Below, in pieces: positions 19,916-29,048 of a DNA stretch of 59,986 bases (the stretch's first letter is position 1; the number at the start of each line of letters is the position of its first letter). The stretch is from assembly GCA_030145625.1 (NCBI GenBank), contig JAQYVF010000022.1:1-59986 (forward strand), in the 5' to 3' direction. A program made the translations under genes and the position numbers. This DNA comes from Desulfocapsa sp. (lineage in GTDB: Bacteria > Desulfobacterota > Desulfobulbia > Desulfobulbales > Desulfocapsaceae). The notes beneath the pieces were generated by a model. The model was not told the DNA's origin, did no database searches, and saw only the letters and a list, made by a program, of their open reading frames with translations.

Positions 19916-20564
19916 AGTGCATTCCTTGAGTAGATAGTGACCGCTTATAAAAACAGCCTTTTGTTTTCTTATATGTCTTATTCAATTAACCTATTGAATA
20001 ATCATGACTTGTTTTGCCACACCAGCTTTCCAAAACAAGAAAAAATCAAAAACACCAAAAAATGCTCCCCTTTGTTCGACAATAGGAATTACTGCCTGTA
20101 AAGAATTGCAGACCTCTACCTTCCGACTGTATCATTCGTCACCAAAACTCATGAGAAACAGTACAGCACCCTATCTTCTCAAGAAGAACAATACAACCGA
20201 ACCTATTATGCTAAAGAAGCACCACAAAAAAAGACAACAAGTGAATTATTTCGCCCCCTCCAGGGATTTTTTTCCTTTTATTCAATTGTATTTATAGCCA
20301 GGTAATAATCAAGAAAAAAAGAGTGTATTGCCTTGCAACAAGAATGAGTGGAACAGGAATAAGAACGAAAAGGGAGGGCACAACATTTGGGAAGGGAAAT
20401 GACAAGAGGGGAATATCGCTATGATTTATATTTCTCAACAACCCCATCAAGAGGGAAAATGCGTGTATAGCCTATCTACAGAATGATCTAAAAAAAAGAC
20501 GCTCAATAAGGGGATCAGGTAAAAGAATGGAACAGTTCAGCGCTATAGGAAAGCAAACCGTCTG
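19916..20564. other. Intergenic stretch without recognised genes
   Basis: AT-rich 650-bp gap between the chemoreceptor start and the small PilZ gene. It presumably holds the chemoreceptor promoter, though no convincing -35/-10 pair was picked out. No tRNA, hairpin-plus-T-run or conserved ORF was seen. Confidence 0.5.
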
Positions 20565-20897
20565 CTATACTCCCGAAGTCTTAAGGGTTGCAGCTACAAA
20601 CTGCTTCCAGTTCGCTGTCGGATGAACAACCTGAAAGCCTATCAACTGGTACATCTCTTTTTTTGTCTCCAATCTCCAGCTGGGGTGTAACATTACTTTA
20701 AAGTCCTGAAGAGGACCATGCACGACGGTGAAGCATTCCTGGGAGTTTTTATCGAATTTTGACGGAATTTGAGACACCCGAATACCGGTGGCTGAAACAT
20801 CTTCAACAACACCAATACAAGCGGACTCGCCATCCCACATACTGGATAGAAGTCCCATGGTAGACTGTCGTTTGCTTCCTCTCCGATTCGTCCGCAT
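20565..20897 (-). CDS. Single-domain PilZ protein
   Basis: 110 residues from ATG 20897, preceded by AGGAGG with a 4-base spacer, which decides this start over the TTG/ATG further upstream. Essentially the whole protein is a PilZ domain: RRGSKR supplies RxxxR and EDVSATG supplies D/NxSxxG, so c-di-GMP binding is likely. It is the second PilZ protein in the window. A small uncharacterised gene follows upstream on the same strand. Confidence 0.8.
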   Translation of the reverse strand: MRTNRRGSKRQSTMGLLSSMWDGESACIGVVEDVSATGIRVSQIPSKFDKNSQECFTVVHGPLQDFKVMLHPSWRLETKKEMYQLIGFQVVHPTANWKQFVAATLKTSGV

Positions 20898-20957
20898 ACT
20901 GCCTCCTGCCAATACTACTCCTTATCATGATAATGGAAGCTGAACCGTCACGCGCAC

Positions 20958-21185
20958 CTATTCTATTTGGGTAATAGTTATGACAGCTGTCTTGGAGTTA
21001 CTCTTGCATTCAAGTGCAACAGTCACATCTCCATCATACATGGAGAAATAAGCCGTTAAATCATCATCAACCATATCTTCAAAAAATTGTCCTGCCTCAG
21101 TTTCGATTGTTGTAACCGTCATTCCAGGTATTTCTTCGAAGGTCAATAAGGCGTGTGGAGTATCTACAACAAAAATACCATTCAT
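20958..21185 (-). CDS. Small acidic protein of unknown function
   Basis: 75 residues, beginning MNGIFVVDTPHALLTF. GAAGAGG lies about 8 bases before ATG 21185, and this favours it over a TTG at 21221. It is acidic and Thr-rich with alternating hydrophobic residues (VTVALECKS, TAVITITQIE) suggesting beta strands. It has no signal peptide and no recognised family. It lies about 60 bp upstream of the PilZ gene in the same orientation, so co-transcription is likely. Confidence 0.5.
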   Translation of the reverse strand: MNGIFVVDTPHALLTFEEIPGMTVTTIETEAGQFFEDMVDDDLTAYFSMYDGDVTVALECKSNSKTAVITITQIE

Positions 21186-21819
21186 AGCATAAGCCTCTTC
21201 AGCAATGATTTCCTCGAACAATTAACAAACTGAAACAAACAGATTGGGAAAAAACAGGATAGCAGACTGCAGCGACCATGGGTGGGGGAGTCGCCGCAAT
21301 CTTTCGAATCATTGTTTGAGCACTATCCTGTTTCCCAAAACTGACTGTATAGACTTCTCCTCCTTCTGGTTTATAACTTTCCAATATTTGTTTGACACAC
21401 AACAGCCACAGACATTTTTCTCATAAGACATTTACAACATCTCTGCTCTTGGACAATTTTCTCTTTCAGAATTCAATAAAATTCTTACTTCTTTTAGTAT
21501 GAGACGGATAGCACTACAAAAGGTTACATTTTTTTATTAAAAAAAATCCGATTACCACTAATATTCCGCTCATCTCGGTGTCATTCCCGCGCGGGAATGA
21601 CTTTATGGCAAGGAAATAATTGTGAAATATCAATGTGCCACCTGGATTACTTCTTGTTTGGCTGAGTTTGAATGGTAATCATAAAAAAAATCTCTTTCAT
21701 ATGAACTTCATCTTTTCCGGGCCGTTATAGCGATTGTTTTTTTTGGACATATGCGCGATAAAATTTCAGATCCCTAGTCCCGGTAAAGGAATCGAAGACA
21801 GCTGCAGCATTATTGCTCT
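21186..21819. other. Intergenic stretch, AT-rich, with one perfect palindrome
   Basis: No gene was recognised. Short open frames overlap here on both strands but lack ribosome sites and composition. The only structured piece is the palindrome at 21581-21600. Confidence 0.5.
21581..21600. repeat. Perfect 20-bp palindrome
   Basis: The sequence TCATTCCCGCGCGGGAATGA is its own reverse complement. Similar TCATTCCCGCG...CGGGAAT hairpins are common dispersed repeats in proteobacterial genomes. This one is a single copy in the window, 220 bp past the end of the clostripain-like gene, and it lacks a T run. It may be a repeat remnant or a transcript-end stabilising hairpin. Confidence 0.6.
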
Positions 21820-23190
21820 CTATTCAATCCTCTCAAAAACACCAGGTTTCGGGGGTTCATCCCCTTCAGGTCCATTACCGGCTAGATTGGCATCAGCGCG
21901 GTCAAAATATTCAAAGAGATAGGAACGCCAGTTCGAATCGGCGATCCAATCAAGATCGATAGCCGGATCTTCATAATACATGGTGGAGCCAAACACCTCA
22001 TCACTCTCATCCCGAGTATCATATTTATTCCAGGTAGGTGGGTACCAGACACTCAATCCTGTGGCCGCTTTCAGCTTAAAGCCATCAGCCGGGTTCCGCT
22101 CATAAATAACAAGTTTATCTTGTTCAGCAAGGTAAGCCTGCACTGCATCATTAAGGTCGGGAAATGACAGACCCTCCTCCGCGATCAGACGGAGACCTTC
22201 AACCATAAATGTCTCAATATCAAAATTATAATCAAACTCAGTAATCTCTCCAAAACCACCAACTTCAGCAAGATCACGCGCATGGGGCAAGATATTATAG
22301 ATATCATCAAAAAGAAGCCAGGTCGTTGCTGCCCAAAACATGTGTGCGTCACGTACATCAGAGATATGTGAAAGATCAAAAACCGTCAGAGCGGCAAAGT
22401 TGGTTGAGGTATCAGCACTGGGTGTCCCATTATTTCCTTTATCTGAATAGTATTCGATGTGGTTATCAGTAATGGCGATACCAAGTTCTTTACTTGACAT
22501 CGTCGGTGTTGCTCCCAGATCCTCGATCACCATCTCCCAGGGCAGGCCATCAGGTTGAATCTTGGACTGCGACGCCACAAGAATAGGTGCAGCATCCCTG
22601 CATTCATAGACGACCTCCATAAAGGCCATAATTGCCCCTTCAAGCACCAGGAGATCCACATTTTTCCCAGCCAGAGACTGTGCGGCCAAAAGCGACTCCG
22701 CCAGATCACCATTTGTCATGAGCTGATCGGACGCTTCCTCGTCGTGGGTGTTATCTCGACCAATACCGCGCCAGGACAGCCCTTCACTTTTCATCACAAA
22801 AGCAATATTTTCATATTTGGCAAGTCCAAGGGCATAGCTTGTAAAATCCTGCAAAACTGAACCATCTGCACTATTCTGTTCTCCATAACTCGCCAGCGGT
22901 ACTCTCTCCCCTCCTGCAATCTCAAACACCTCTGTTCCAGGAACAGAAAATCGATCGATCAAGACCAGGATCTGCGGATGATTCGGCACCTTTGCCGTCC
23001 CGGCAAGAAGCTGGGCAATACTATTGTCGGCGTAGAACTCCTGCTCATTGTCGGCAGCCAGATAATAAATAAAAGTCCATTGCGGGTCTCCGCCCGAATC
23101 AGCATCATTCATGCTCTGCCCCGCCCAGCATATCCCTGTGACCAGTAAAATCAGAAACATTGTTCCTAAAGCACATATCCCTTTTCGCAT
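21820..23190 (-). CDS. Secreted clostripain-family (C11) protein lacking the catalytic His and Cys
   Basis: 456 residues with a signal peptide (GTMFLILLVTGICWAGQS). The fold markers of clostripain peptidases are present: WTFIYYLAADNEQEFYAD near the start, and further on ILVASQSKIQPDGLPWEMVI. Where active enzymes have HGSGW, this protein reads EGLSW (Glu136 in place of His). Where they have DACLMA, it reads EGAIMA (Ala186 in place of Cys). Both catalytic residues are thus missing in an otherwise intact frame. It is probably a secreted or periplasmic pseudoenzyme, perhaps a binding protein. It has no obvious operon partner. Confidence 0.82.
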   Translation of the reverse strand: MRKGICALGTMFLILLVTGICWAGQSMNDADSGGDPQWTFIYYLAADNEQEFYADNSIAQLLAGTAKVPNHPQILVLIDRFSVPGTEVFEIAGGERVPLASYGEQNSADGSVLQDFTSYALGLAKYENIAFVMKSEGLSWRGIGRDNTHDEEASDQLMTNGDLAESLLAAQSLAGKNVDLLVLEGAIMAFMEVVYECRDAAPILVASQSKIQPDGLPWEMVIEDLGATPTMSSKELGIAITDNHIEYYSDKGNNGTPSADTSTNFAALTVFDLSHISDVRDAHMFWAATTWLLFDDIYNILPHARDLAEVGGFGEITEFDYNFDIETFMVEGLRLIAEEGLSFPDLNDAVQAYLAEQDKLVIYERNPADGFKLKAATGLSVWYPPTWNKYDTRDESDEVFGSTMYYEDPAIDLDWIADSNWRSYLFEYFDRADANLAGNGPEGDEPPKPGVFERIE

Positions 23191-23567
23191 AATTCCCTAC
23201 CTCTCCTTTTTGCCAACACAGAGCAATTGTTTTTTAGTGAGCACATCCTTTCATAAAAGATTTTCACAGGCATCACGACGTTCGGCCACAACCACCCTGT
23301 GGTATCTTGCAGAGGAAACGAGCAGGCCTTTGTTTGGTTACAAAGAAAATTTAAAAGAGGTATTCAAGAGTCTCATTCGTGTGTAGCCATGAGTGACCGA
23401 ATAAGTCCTAAACCGTTTTCAAACAAGCAAGAGATTTCAAATCAACAAGCCGGAATAATTCAGCATTCACACCAATCAACTAAAATATAACATTGAGTAA
23501 AACATGCGGAGAGACACTATCCGGAGAAGAAGACGGATAGCATAAAACAAGAATGTAAAAAAATCTT
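23191..23567. other. Intergenic stretch with a small hairpin
   Basis: No gene was seen. A 7-bp stem, CTATCCG / CGGATAG (23517-23540), lies 28 bp beyond the modC stop. It lacks a T run, so it is at best a weak terminator for the mod operon. Confidence 0.4.
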
Positions 23568-24623
23568 TCAGTACAGTCTGCGAAAAGCTGAGGCCTTGAT
23601 AACCGCAACAACTTCCATTCCTTTTCTGATATCAAGTTCACGGACGGATTCCGGGACGATCTGCGAAATGAGTTGGCCGCCATTACAGGTGAGTTCCACG
23701 CCGATTCTGTTACCACCACCAAACAGATCACTCACTTGACAGGGCAAAAGATTACGGGCACTGGTGGCCACCGGATGCTGTTTGAACAGAGTAACATCCT
23801 TGGCCCCCAGCTCAAAAAGGTTATCACCTTTCTCACCCGGCTCAACAAGAATCAGCTCCGTCCCTCCCCAACGATAGGACCACAGGTCACCATGGGGTTC
23901 CGGAGAGGGCAAACGAAGAAGGTTTGCGTATCCGCGACGTTCGGTCACCAGGCGACGCCGTGCAAGTTCTTCTGCAGATAAACGGGCTTGCAGCCTCCCT
24001 TCTTCAAACACAAGCACTTCATCGGTCATCAGTCGTATCTCCTGCAATGAATGACTGATAAAGAGAAAGGGGATATCAAATTGCTCAAGGACATCTCTGA
24101 GATAGGGGATAATCTGAAACTTCAAATCCCGGTCAAGCCCGGTCAGCGGCTCATCCATCAAAATGAGACGAGGCCAGGAGAGGACAGTACGTCCCAGAGC
24201 AACGCGCTGCCTCTCTCCACCAGAAAGACTGTTCACACCACGTTCCAGCAGATGCTCAAGATTGAGAACCTTGATTATCGCCTCCGGCGTCCCCCGACGC
24301 TCCTGAGGCGGAGTACGCTGCCAGCCATAGAGGAGATTACGACGCACATTCATGTGCGGAAAGAGATGGGCATGCTGGAAAACCACACCGATCCGGCGTT
24401 CCTGAGGCGATAAATTTATTTTCCTTTTCTGGTCAAAAAGAGGAACCCCGTCAAGAACGATCTTGCCCTTGTCCGGCTTGAGCAATCCTGCCAGGATATG
24501 CATAAGGGTCGACTTACCACTTCCGGAAGGTCCGAAAATGCCGCATTTTTTCTCAGACAGGCTAAAGTCAACTTGTAAGGAAAAGTCCCCGATTTTCTTT
24601 TCAACATCTACTTCAAAGAGCAC
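23568..24623 (-). CDS. modC: Molybdate ABC transporter ATP-binding protein
   Basis: 351 residues from a GTG start with AAGG just upstream. Walker A is GPSGSGKST (about 32-40), the signature is LSGGERQRVALGR, and Walker B is LILMDEPLTGLD. A C-terminal molybdate-binding (MOP/TOBE) region starts near 285 (SARNLLPCQVSDLFGGGN). It powers molybdate uptake with ModB and ModA. It is the last gene of modABC, starting 4 bp after the modB stop. Confidence 0.95.
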   Translation of the reverse strand: MLFEVDVEKKIGDFSLQVDFSLSEKKCGIFGPSGSGKSTLMHILAGLLKPDKGKIVLDGVPLFDQKRKINLSPQERRIGVVFQHAHLFPHMNVRRNLLYGWQRTPPQERRGTPEAIIKVLNLEHLLERGVNSLSGGERQRVALGRTVLSWPRLILMDEPLTGLDRDLKFQIIPYLRDVLEQFDIPFLFISHSLQEIRLMTDEVLVFEEGRLQARLSAEELARRRLVTERRGYANLLRLPSPEPHGDLWSYRWGGTELILVEPGEKGDNLFELGAKDVTLFKQHPVATSARNLLPCQVSDLFGGGNRIGVELTCNGGQLISQIVPESVRELDIRKGMEVVAVIKASAFRRLY

Positions 24624-24627
24624 ACTA

Positions 24628-25308
24628 TTACCTTTTTTTAAATGAGCGGGCTGTCGCCTCGCTTATGAGAAGGACGATAAAAGAAAGCCCAATGGAAACC
24701 AGACAGAGGGAGAGCGCCATACTGTCTCCTCCCGGTGTGTTGGTATATTCATAGATCGCCAAAGGAATGGTCTGCGTGACTCCCGGGATATTTCCAGCCA
24801 GGATAATGGTGGCCCCGAATTCACCTAGACTTCTTGCAAACATCAGAGTCATCCCGGCAAGAATGGCCCTGCCCGACAGAGGAAGAATAATGGTATAGAG
24901 GATATCCCACCACTGTGCTCCAAGTGTCCGTGCCGCCTGGAGATACTGATTGTCGATACCATCCATACCGATGCGGATGGAACGGACCAACAAGGGAAAT
25001 CCAACCACTGCAGATGCGATAACCGCCCCCTTCAAGGTAAAAATAATTCGTAGATCAAGAAGGCTCAGCACTGGCCCAAAAGTGCCAGACTGACCAAAGA
25101 GAAGAAGCAGCAGATAGCCGACAACCACCGGCGGCAAAACCAGAGGCAGATTGACAACACCCTCGAGAACGGCCCTGCCGGGAATTCTGGTGAAGACCAG
25201 GAGATAGGCCGCTCCGAAACCAAAGGGCAGGGAGAACAACGTCGCTGCCGTGGCCACCTTAACCGACAGAGCAATGGCCTGAATATCTTGGGGAGTTAAA
25301 GAGAGCAT
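24628..25308 (-). CDS. modB: Molybdate ABC transporter permease
   Basis: 226 residues with five or six hydrophobic helices and the permease EAA-type loop AARTLGAQWWDILYTIILPL facing the ATPase. The motif RSLGEFGATIILAGN is strongly typical of ModB. It forms the membrane channel of the ModABC importer and lies between modA and modC. Confidence 0.95.
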   Translation of the reverse strand: MLSLTPQDIQAIALSVKVATAATLFSLPFGFGAAYLLVFTRIPGRAVLEGVVNLPLVLPPVVVGYLLLLLFGQSGTFGPVLSLLDLRIIFTLKGAVIASAVVGFPLLVRSIRIGMDGIDNQYLQAARTLGAQWWDILYTIILPLSGRAILAGMTLMFARSLGEFGATIILAGNIPGVTQTIPLAIYEYTNTPGGDSMALSLCLVSIGLSFIVLLISEATARSFKKR

Positions 25309-25340
25309 AATCTTATAAATGACCTTTCTGGTGAAGGAAA

Positions 25341-26108
25341 TCAGTGTTCCGCCATGGCCTCTTCAAACTTGTACTTATGTAGTATCCTGATGGCCTCGGG
25401 ACTTTCCAGGTAGGCGAGAAAAGCCTGAGCATCGCTGTTCTTTGTCCCGGTATGCGTCAGGCCCAGGGGGTACGAAATACGGTCATGCAAAGCAGCGGGA
25501 ACGGCAAAGAGCACCACTGCATTTTGGACGAGCAGACCATCGGTACGGTAGACAAAGGCCCCGTCCACCTCGCCACGGTCGGCATAAATCAAGGCCTGCC
25601 GGACATCCTTAGCCATGACCAATTTATGTTCATGGGCAAGCTTTTCATACACACCTACTGCCTCCATCGCCTGGACAGCGTACTGTCCTGCAGGGACACT
25701 CTTGGGGCTGCCGATAGCGACAAGGGAGAGGAGGGTAATGTCATTTAGTGTTTTCATCTTTGGATTTTCTTTTCCCACAAAGACCAGGCCATTATAGGCA
25801 AAGACATGCACCGTTTCCGCAGCAATCTTCTCTTCCTGTACGAGATAATCCATCCATTTCTGATTGGCAGAGATATACAGATCTGCAGGAGCCCCCTGAA
25901 CAATCTGTTTGGCCAGGGAACCAGACGATGCAAAATTCGGGAGAACAGATACCTGCGGATGGACTTTGACAAAAGAGTTCACCAGCTCCTTGACGACATC
26001 GGTCATACTTGCCGCAATGGATAAGCGCACCTCACCGGCCTGAACGGACAGTGCAGAGAAGAAGAATAGCTGCAGTAGGAAAAGCAGAATATATATTTTT
26101 ATCCTCAT
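25341..26108 (-). CDS. modA: Molybdate-binding periplasmic protein
   Basis: 255 residues from ATG 26108, which has GAGGAA about 8 bases upstream; the longer open frame to 26189 lacks a ribosome site. A signal peptide (LLFLLQLFFFSALSVQA) is followed by the ModA hallmarks LSIAASMTDVVKEL, FASSGSLAKQIVQGAPADLYISA and the C-terminal YLESPEAIRILHKYKFE. It captures molybdate (or tungstate) in the periplasm for ModBC. The roughly 300-bp gap to modE contains no clear ModE-type palindrome, so modA may be read from the modE promoter or from an unseen one. Confidence 0.95.
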   Translation of the reverse strand: MRIKIYILLFLLQLFFFSALSVQAGEVRLSIAASMTDVVKELVNSFVKVHPQVSVLPNFASSGSLAKQIVQGAPADLYISANQKWMDYLVQEEKIAAETVHVFAYNGLVFVGKENPKMKTLNDITLLSLVAIGSPKSVPAGQYAVQAMEAVGVYEKLAHEHKLVMAKDVRQALIYADRGEVDGAFVYRTDGLLVQNAVVLFAVPAALHDRISYPLGLTHTGTKNSDAQAFLAYLESPEAIRILHKYKFEEAMAEH

Positions 26109-26407
26109 GATACAATTCCTCTTTTTCAATGAATTATCAACGCTAAAGAGTTGCTCTGTTTCGGCACATCTACTACTGTCCTTGACCATTTCCGGAGTGT
26201 GACCTGACTGTTTTATCTCAAAAAATGTGCCAGTCCTGTTTTCATTAAAAAAACCGAGCTAATTTGTCGCTGGCACCTCTTTCATTATGATAGAAGGAGG
26301 TATGAAGCCTCTTTTCGACCAAACAATTTAGTCCCATTGCTTCATTTTGGTCTTATATGCTACAAAAACGTACTGTTCGAGATATACAAACAGAGACTTC
26401 ACAAAGA

Positions 26408-26782
26408 TCACATCTTGAGATCTTCCGTTTCCCTCTCCAAAAAAATTTTAAACCGCCTCTGTAACTCCAGAAAAGCTGCGATGGCCCGTTCACCGGCCTC
26501 GGTAATGCGAGTACCGCCTCCCCCTTTTCCTCCCTTACTGGTTTCCACCAGCGGCGAAGAGGCCTGACGATTCATGGAATCGACAAGATCCCATGCATGT
26601 TTGTAGGACATCTCCATGGAACGAGCTGCTGCGGCAATAGAGCCATCCTCCTGTATCCGTTGTAAAAGTACAACACGGCCGACACCAAGGAAGGTCTCTC
26701 CATTATTCTCTATCCACATTCGCCCATTGCAGGAATAACCGGCAATAGGGTCCTTCTTCTTTCGTGACTGATGTTTTTTCAT
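26408..26782 (-). CDS. modE: ModE-type transcriptional regulator, DNA-binding domain only
   Basis: 124 residues carrying the winged-helix ModE_N domain: FLGVGRVVLLQRIQEDGSI, AAAARSMEMSYKHAWDLVDS and the Gly-rich KGGKGGGGTRITEAGE. Full-length ModE proteins (about 260 residues) add tandem molybdate-binding domains; these are absent, so sensing must work another way or through ModC/MOP partners. The frame continues upstream to TTG 26824, but ATG 26782 is the likelier start. A ModE-like palindrome ends 5 bp before that ATG, leaving little room for a ribosome site. Confidence 0.85.
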   Translation of the reverse strand: MKKHQSRKKKDPIAGYSCNGRMWIENNGETFLGVGRVVLLQRIQEDGSIAAAARSMEMSYKHAWDLVDSMNRQASSPLVETSKGGKGGGGTRITEAGERAIAAFLELQRRFKIFLERETEDLKM

Positions 26783-26786
26783 ATTT

Positions 26787-26810
26787 CGATATATATTATA
26801 AAATATATCG
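26787..26810. promoter_or_regulatory. Putative ModE operator in front of modE
   Basis: Perfect 8-bp arms CGATATAT and ATATATCG are separated by eight AT-rich bases. Known ModE sites are TATATA-rich palindromes of this size with CG near the outer ends. The position, immediately upstream of modE, suggests autorepression. Site identity is inferred from pattern and context. Confidence 0.65.
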
Positions 26811-26848
26811 CCAGGCAAGGACAAAACAGTCTGGCTGTAATTTCAAAC

Positions 26849-27647
26849 TAACCGCGAACATGCAACCTCGCGACGCAAACAGCTCAGCGGCGTGAATCAC
26901 ACCGATTTCGCGAATAAATCCATTTCCACAGACTATGGTGGCCAGCTGAAGAGGATGTGACTGTAAACATTGAGGGTGCAGTGTAGGAGCGGTTTTAACC
27001 GCGAACGGCCTCCCGCGTACTTGAAAAAGTAGTTCTGATCTTGGGCCAACTCCGATTTCGCGGATGAATCCGCTCCTACAACGTACCTGGAAGACAACGA
27101 AAACTGCAAATGTTGCGGCAGCAGGTAGGAGCGGTTTTAACCGCGAACGGCCTCCCGCGTACTTGAAAAAGAAGTTCTGATCTTGGGCCAACTCCGATTT
27201 CGCGGATGAATCCGCTCCTACAACGTGCCTGGAAGACAACGGTAACTGCAAATGTTGCGGCAGCAGGTAGGAGCGGTTTTAACCGCGAACGGACTCCCCC
27301 ATACTTGAAAAAGAAGTTCTGATCTTGGGCCAACTCCGATTTCGCGGATGAATCCGCTCCTACAACGTACCTGGAAGACAACAGTAACTGCAAATGTTGC
27401 GGCAGCAGGTAGGAGCGGTTTTAACCGCGAACGGACTCCCGCATACTTGAAAAAGAAGTTCTGATCTTGGGCCAACTCCGATTTCGCGGATAAATCCGCT
27501 CCTACAACGTGCCTGGAAGATAACGGTAACTGCAAATGTTGCGGCAGCAGGTAGGAGCGGTTTTAACCGCGAATGGACTCCCCCATACTTGAAAAAGAAG
27601 TTCTGATCTTGGGCCAACTCCGATTTCGCGGATAAATCCGCTCCTAC
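26849..27647. repeat. Tandem REP/BIME array 2: five units of 142 bp plus a decayed leader unit
   Basis: Regular units begin at 26983, 27125, 27267, 27409 and 27551; the last is truncated at 27647 after its second hairpin. Each has GTAGGAGCGG-TTTTAA-CCGCGAA and an inverted TTCGCGGATGAATCCGCTCCTAC, joined by linkers unlike those of array 1. A degenerate unit (26849-26982) precedes them. It shares the tail 'gtgactgtaa..ttgaggg' with the end of array 1 (about 9947-9965), so the arrays are related. Open frames of about 85-150 codons across this stretch are repeat artefacts. It separates pdxH from modE. Confidence 0.95.
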
Positions 27648-27676
27648 AAGAAAACACTTACCAAAAAGAAACTCCT

Positions 27677-28312
27677 TCAGGGAGCCAGGCGTTCAACTTC
27701 CCAGGCACTGTCGGAGCGAGTATAGAGAAAGCGGTCATGCAGGCGGTTGCGGCGGCCCTGCCAAAACTCGATAGAGGAAGGATTCACCCGGTAGCCGCCC
27801 CAAAAGGAAGGTAACGGTACTTCGCCGTCTGCAAACTTCTGTTTCATCTCCTGAAAGGCCTTCATCAGGAGTTGCCTGGAGGAAATTTTACTGCTCTGGT
27901 TGGAGACCCATGCCGCGATCTGCGACTCACGGGGCCTGGTCATAAAGTAACGAGCAGATTCGGAAGGGGTAATGGGGGTGGCAATACCGGCTATACTGAT
28001 CTGTCTTTCCAGTTCAAGCCAGACAAAATGAAGATTGACCTTGGGATTCACCTCAATCTCACGGGCCTTACGACTCTTTTGATTGGTAAAAAAAACGAAA
28101 CCGTTTTCATCAAAATATTTCAAGAGAACAGTGCGCTGGCTGGGCTGACCATCCCCACTGACCGTGGCCAGAGTCATGGCATTAGGATCCGGGATATCAG
28201 TCTCATTGGCCGACTTGAACCAGCGACTGAACTGCTCTATGGGATCAGCAAGCAGATCACTCTGCTCCAGCCCACTCTTTAAATACTCACGACGAAAATG
28301 ACCAATATCCAT
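27677..28312 (-). CDS. pdxH: Pyridoxamine 5'-phosphate oxidase
   Basis: 211 residues, full length for the family. It oxidises pyridoxine or pyridoxamine 5'-phosphate to pyridoxal 5'-phosphate with FMN and O2. Hallmarks are AMTLATVSGDGQPSQRTVLLK (FMN-site region), FFTNQKSRKAREIEVNP, ESQIAAWVSNQSS, and a C-terminal WGGYRVNPSSIEFWQGRRNRLHDR. The O2 requirement is notable in a presumed anaerobe. Nitroreductase lies upstream on the same strand. Confidence 0.96.
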   Translation of the reverse strand: MDIGHFRREYLKSGLEQSDLLADPIEQFSRWFKSANETDIPDPNAMTLATVSGDGQPSQRTVLLKYFDENGFVFFTNQKSRKAREIEVNPKVNLHFVWLELERQISIAGIATPITPSESARYFMTRPRESQIAAWVSNQSSKISSRQLLMKAFQEMKQKFADGEVPLPSFWGGYRVNPSSIEFWQGRRNRLHDRFLYTRSDSAWEVERLAP

Positions 28313-28370
28313 TTAACTTCCTTACAAACTCTTTTCTAAAATTTTATTTTCATCAACCCACTGCCAGGCT

Positions 28371-28892
28371 TCACCCTTTTTTCCAACTCACCCTGTCAAC
28401 AAGAAGAGAGGACGCGGGATGGCCCTTTTTTTCTTCGGCAGGATACCCGATGGCTATCATTGCCTCCACCACCAAGCCTTCTTTCAAACTCAGAATATCA
28501 GCAACATAGGCCTCTGCACTTTGTTGGGCATCATGTTCACGCAGACGTACCTGTACCCAGCAACTTCCCAAACCGAGATCGGTAGCAGTCAGGTGCAGAA
28601 GGATGGAGGCGATGGAACAATCTTCTATCCACACATCACACTTTTCAGGATCTGCACAAATGACGATGACCAGAGGAGCATTTTTCACAAAAGCGGCACC
28701 ATGGGGTTTGGCCGTGGACAGGGCTTGAATGGTTTCCTTTTCGGTAACCACCACAAAGCTCCAGGGATTCAGACTCCGTGAAGATGGTGCTCGAAGCATA
28801 GCCTCAATCAACAGCTCCTGCTTCTCCTGCTCCACCCCTTTCTCCTGGAACTGACGAATGGATCTGCGTTTTCTTAAGAGATCGATAAACAT
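28371..28892 (-). CDS. Nitroreductase family protein (FMN-dependent)
   Basis: 173 residues. RKRRSIRQFQEKGV, LRAPSSRSLNPWSFVVV and the later LTATDLGLGSCWVQVR and AMIAIGYPAEEKKGH are standard for nitroreductase-fold flavoproteins, which reduce nitro groups, quinones or related substrates with NAD(P)H. The actual substrate is unknown. MITE copy 2 ends its insertion 12-15 bp upstream of the ATG, so the element now provides or separates its promoter region. The pre-insertion layout implies it once followed the YgjP-type gene by about 10 bp. Confidence 0.9.
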   Translation of the reverse strand: MFIDLLRKRRSIRQFQEKGVEQEKQELLIEAMLRAPSSRSLNPWSFVVVTEKETIQALSTAKPHGAAFVKNAPLVIVICADPEKCDVWIEDCSIASILLHLTATDLGLGSCWVQVRLREHDAQQSAEAYVADILSLKEGLVVEAMIAIGYPAEEKKGHPASSLLVDRVSWKKG

Positions 28893-28907
28893 ATTTTTCT
28901 CATTATT

Positions 28908-29048
28908 GGGTACCTTGAAAAATTAGAACTTTCGTTCAAAATCGAGGCATGAGAAAAAATTTACCGCAGGCATATATTTGATATTCTGAGGATAAAATTT
29001 TTCTCATAACGAAGAGTTTGGGCGAAAAGGCAATTTTGCAAGGTGACC
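28908..29048 (+). mobile_element. MITE-like palindromic element, copy 2 (141 bp)
   Basis: Same family and orientation as copy 1, about 95% alike by eye. It has ends GGGTACCTTG and CAAGGTGACC and a perfect target duplication TATT at 28904-28907 and 29049-29052. The insertion is exactly at the stop codon of the metallopeptidase gene: TA of its TAG comes from the duplicated target and G from the element. Removing the element restores CAA CAA TAA. Confidence 0.94.

Noticed and set aside
26109-26407. Molybdenum-cofactor riboswitch upstream of modA
   Set aside because: The gap does not show the conserved multi-stem pattern by eye, and no ModE-type palindrome was found; nothing supports a call.
26796-27617. 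Several overlapping leftward frames of about 85-150 codons in REP array 2
   Set aside because: All translate the same repeated unit in the same frame; they are repeat artefacts, not a repeat protein.
26983-27647. Possible CRISPR array
   Set aside because: The period is 142 bp with near-identical 'spacers' and two inverted hairpins per unit, no cas genes. This is REP/BIME organisation.
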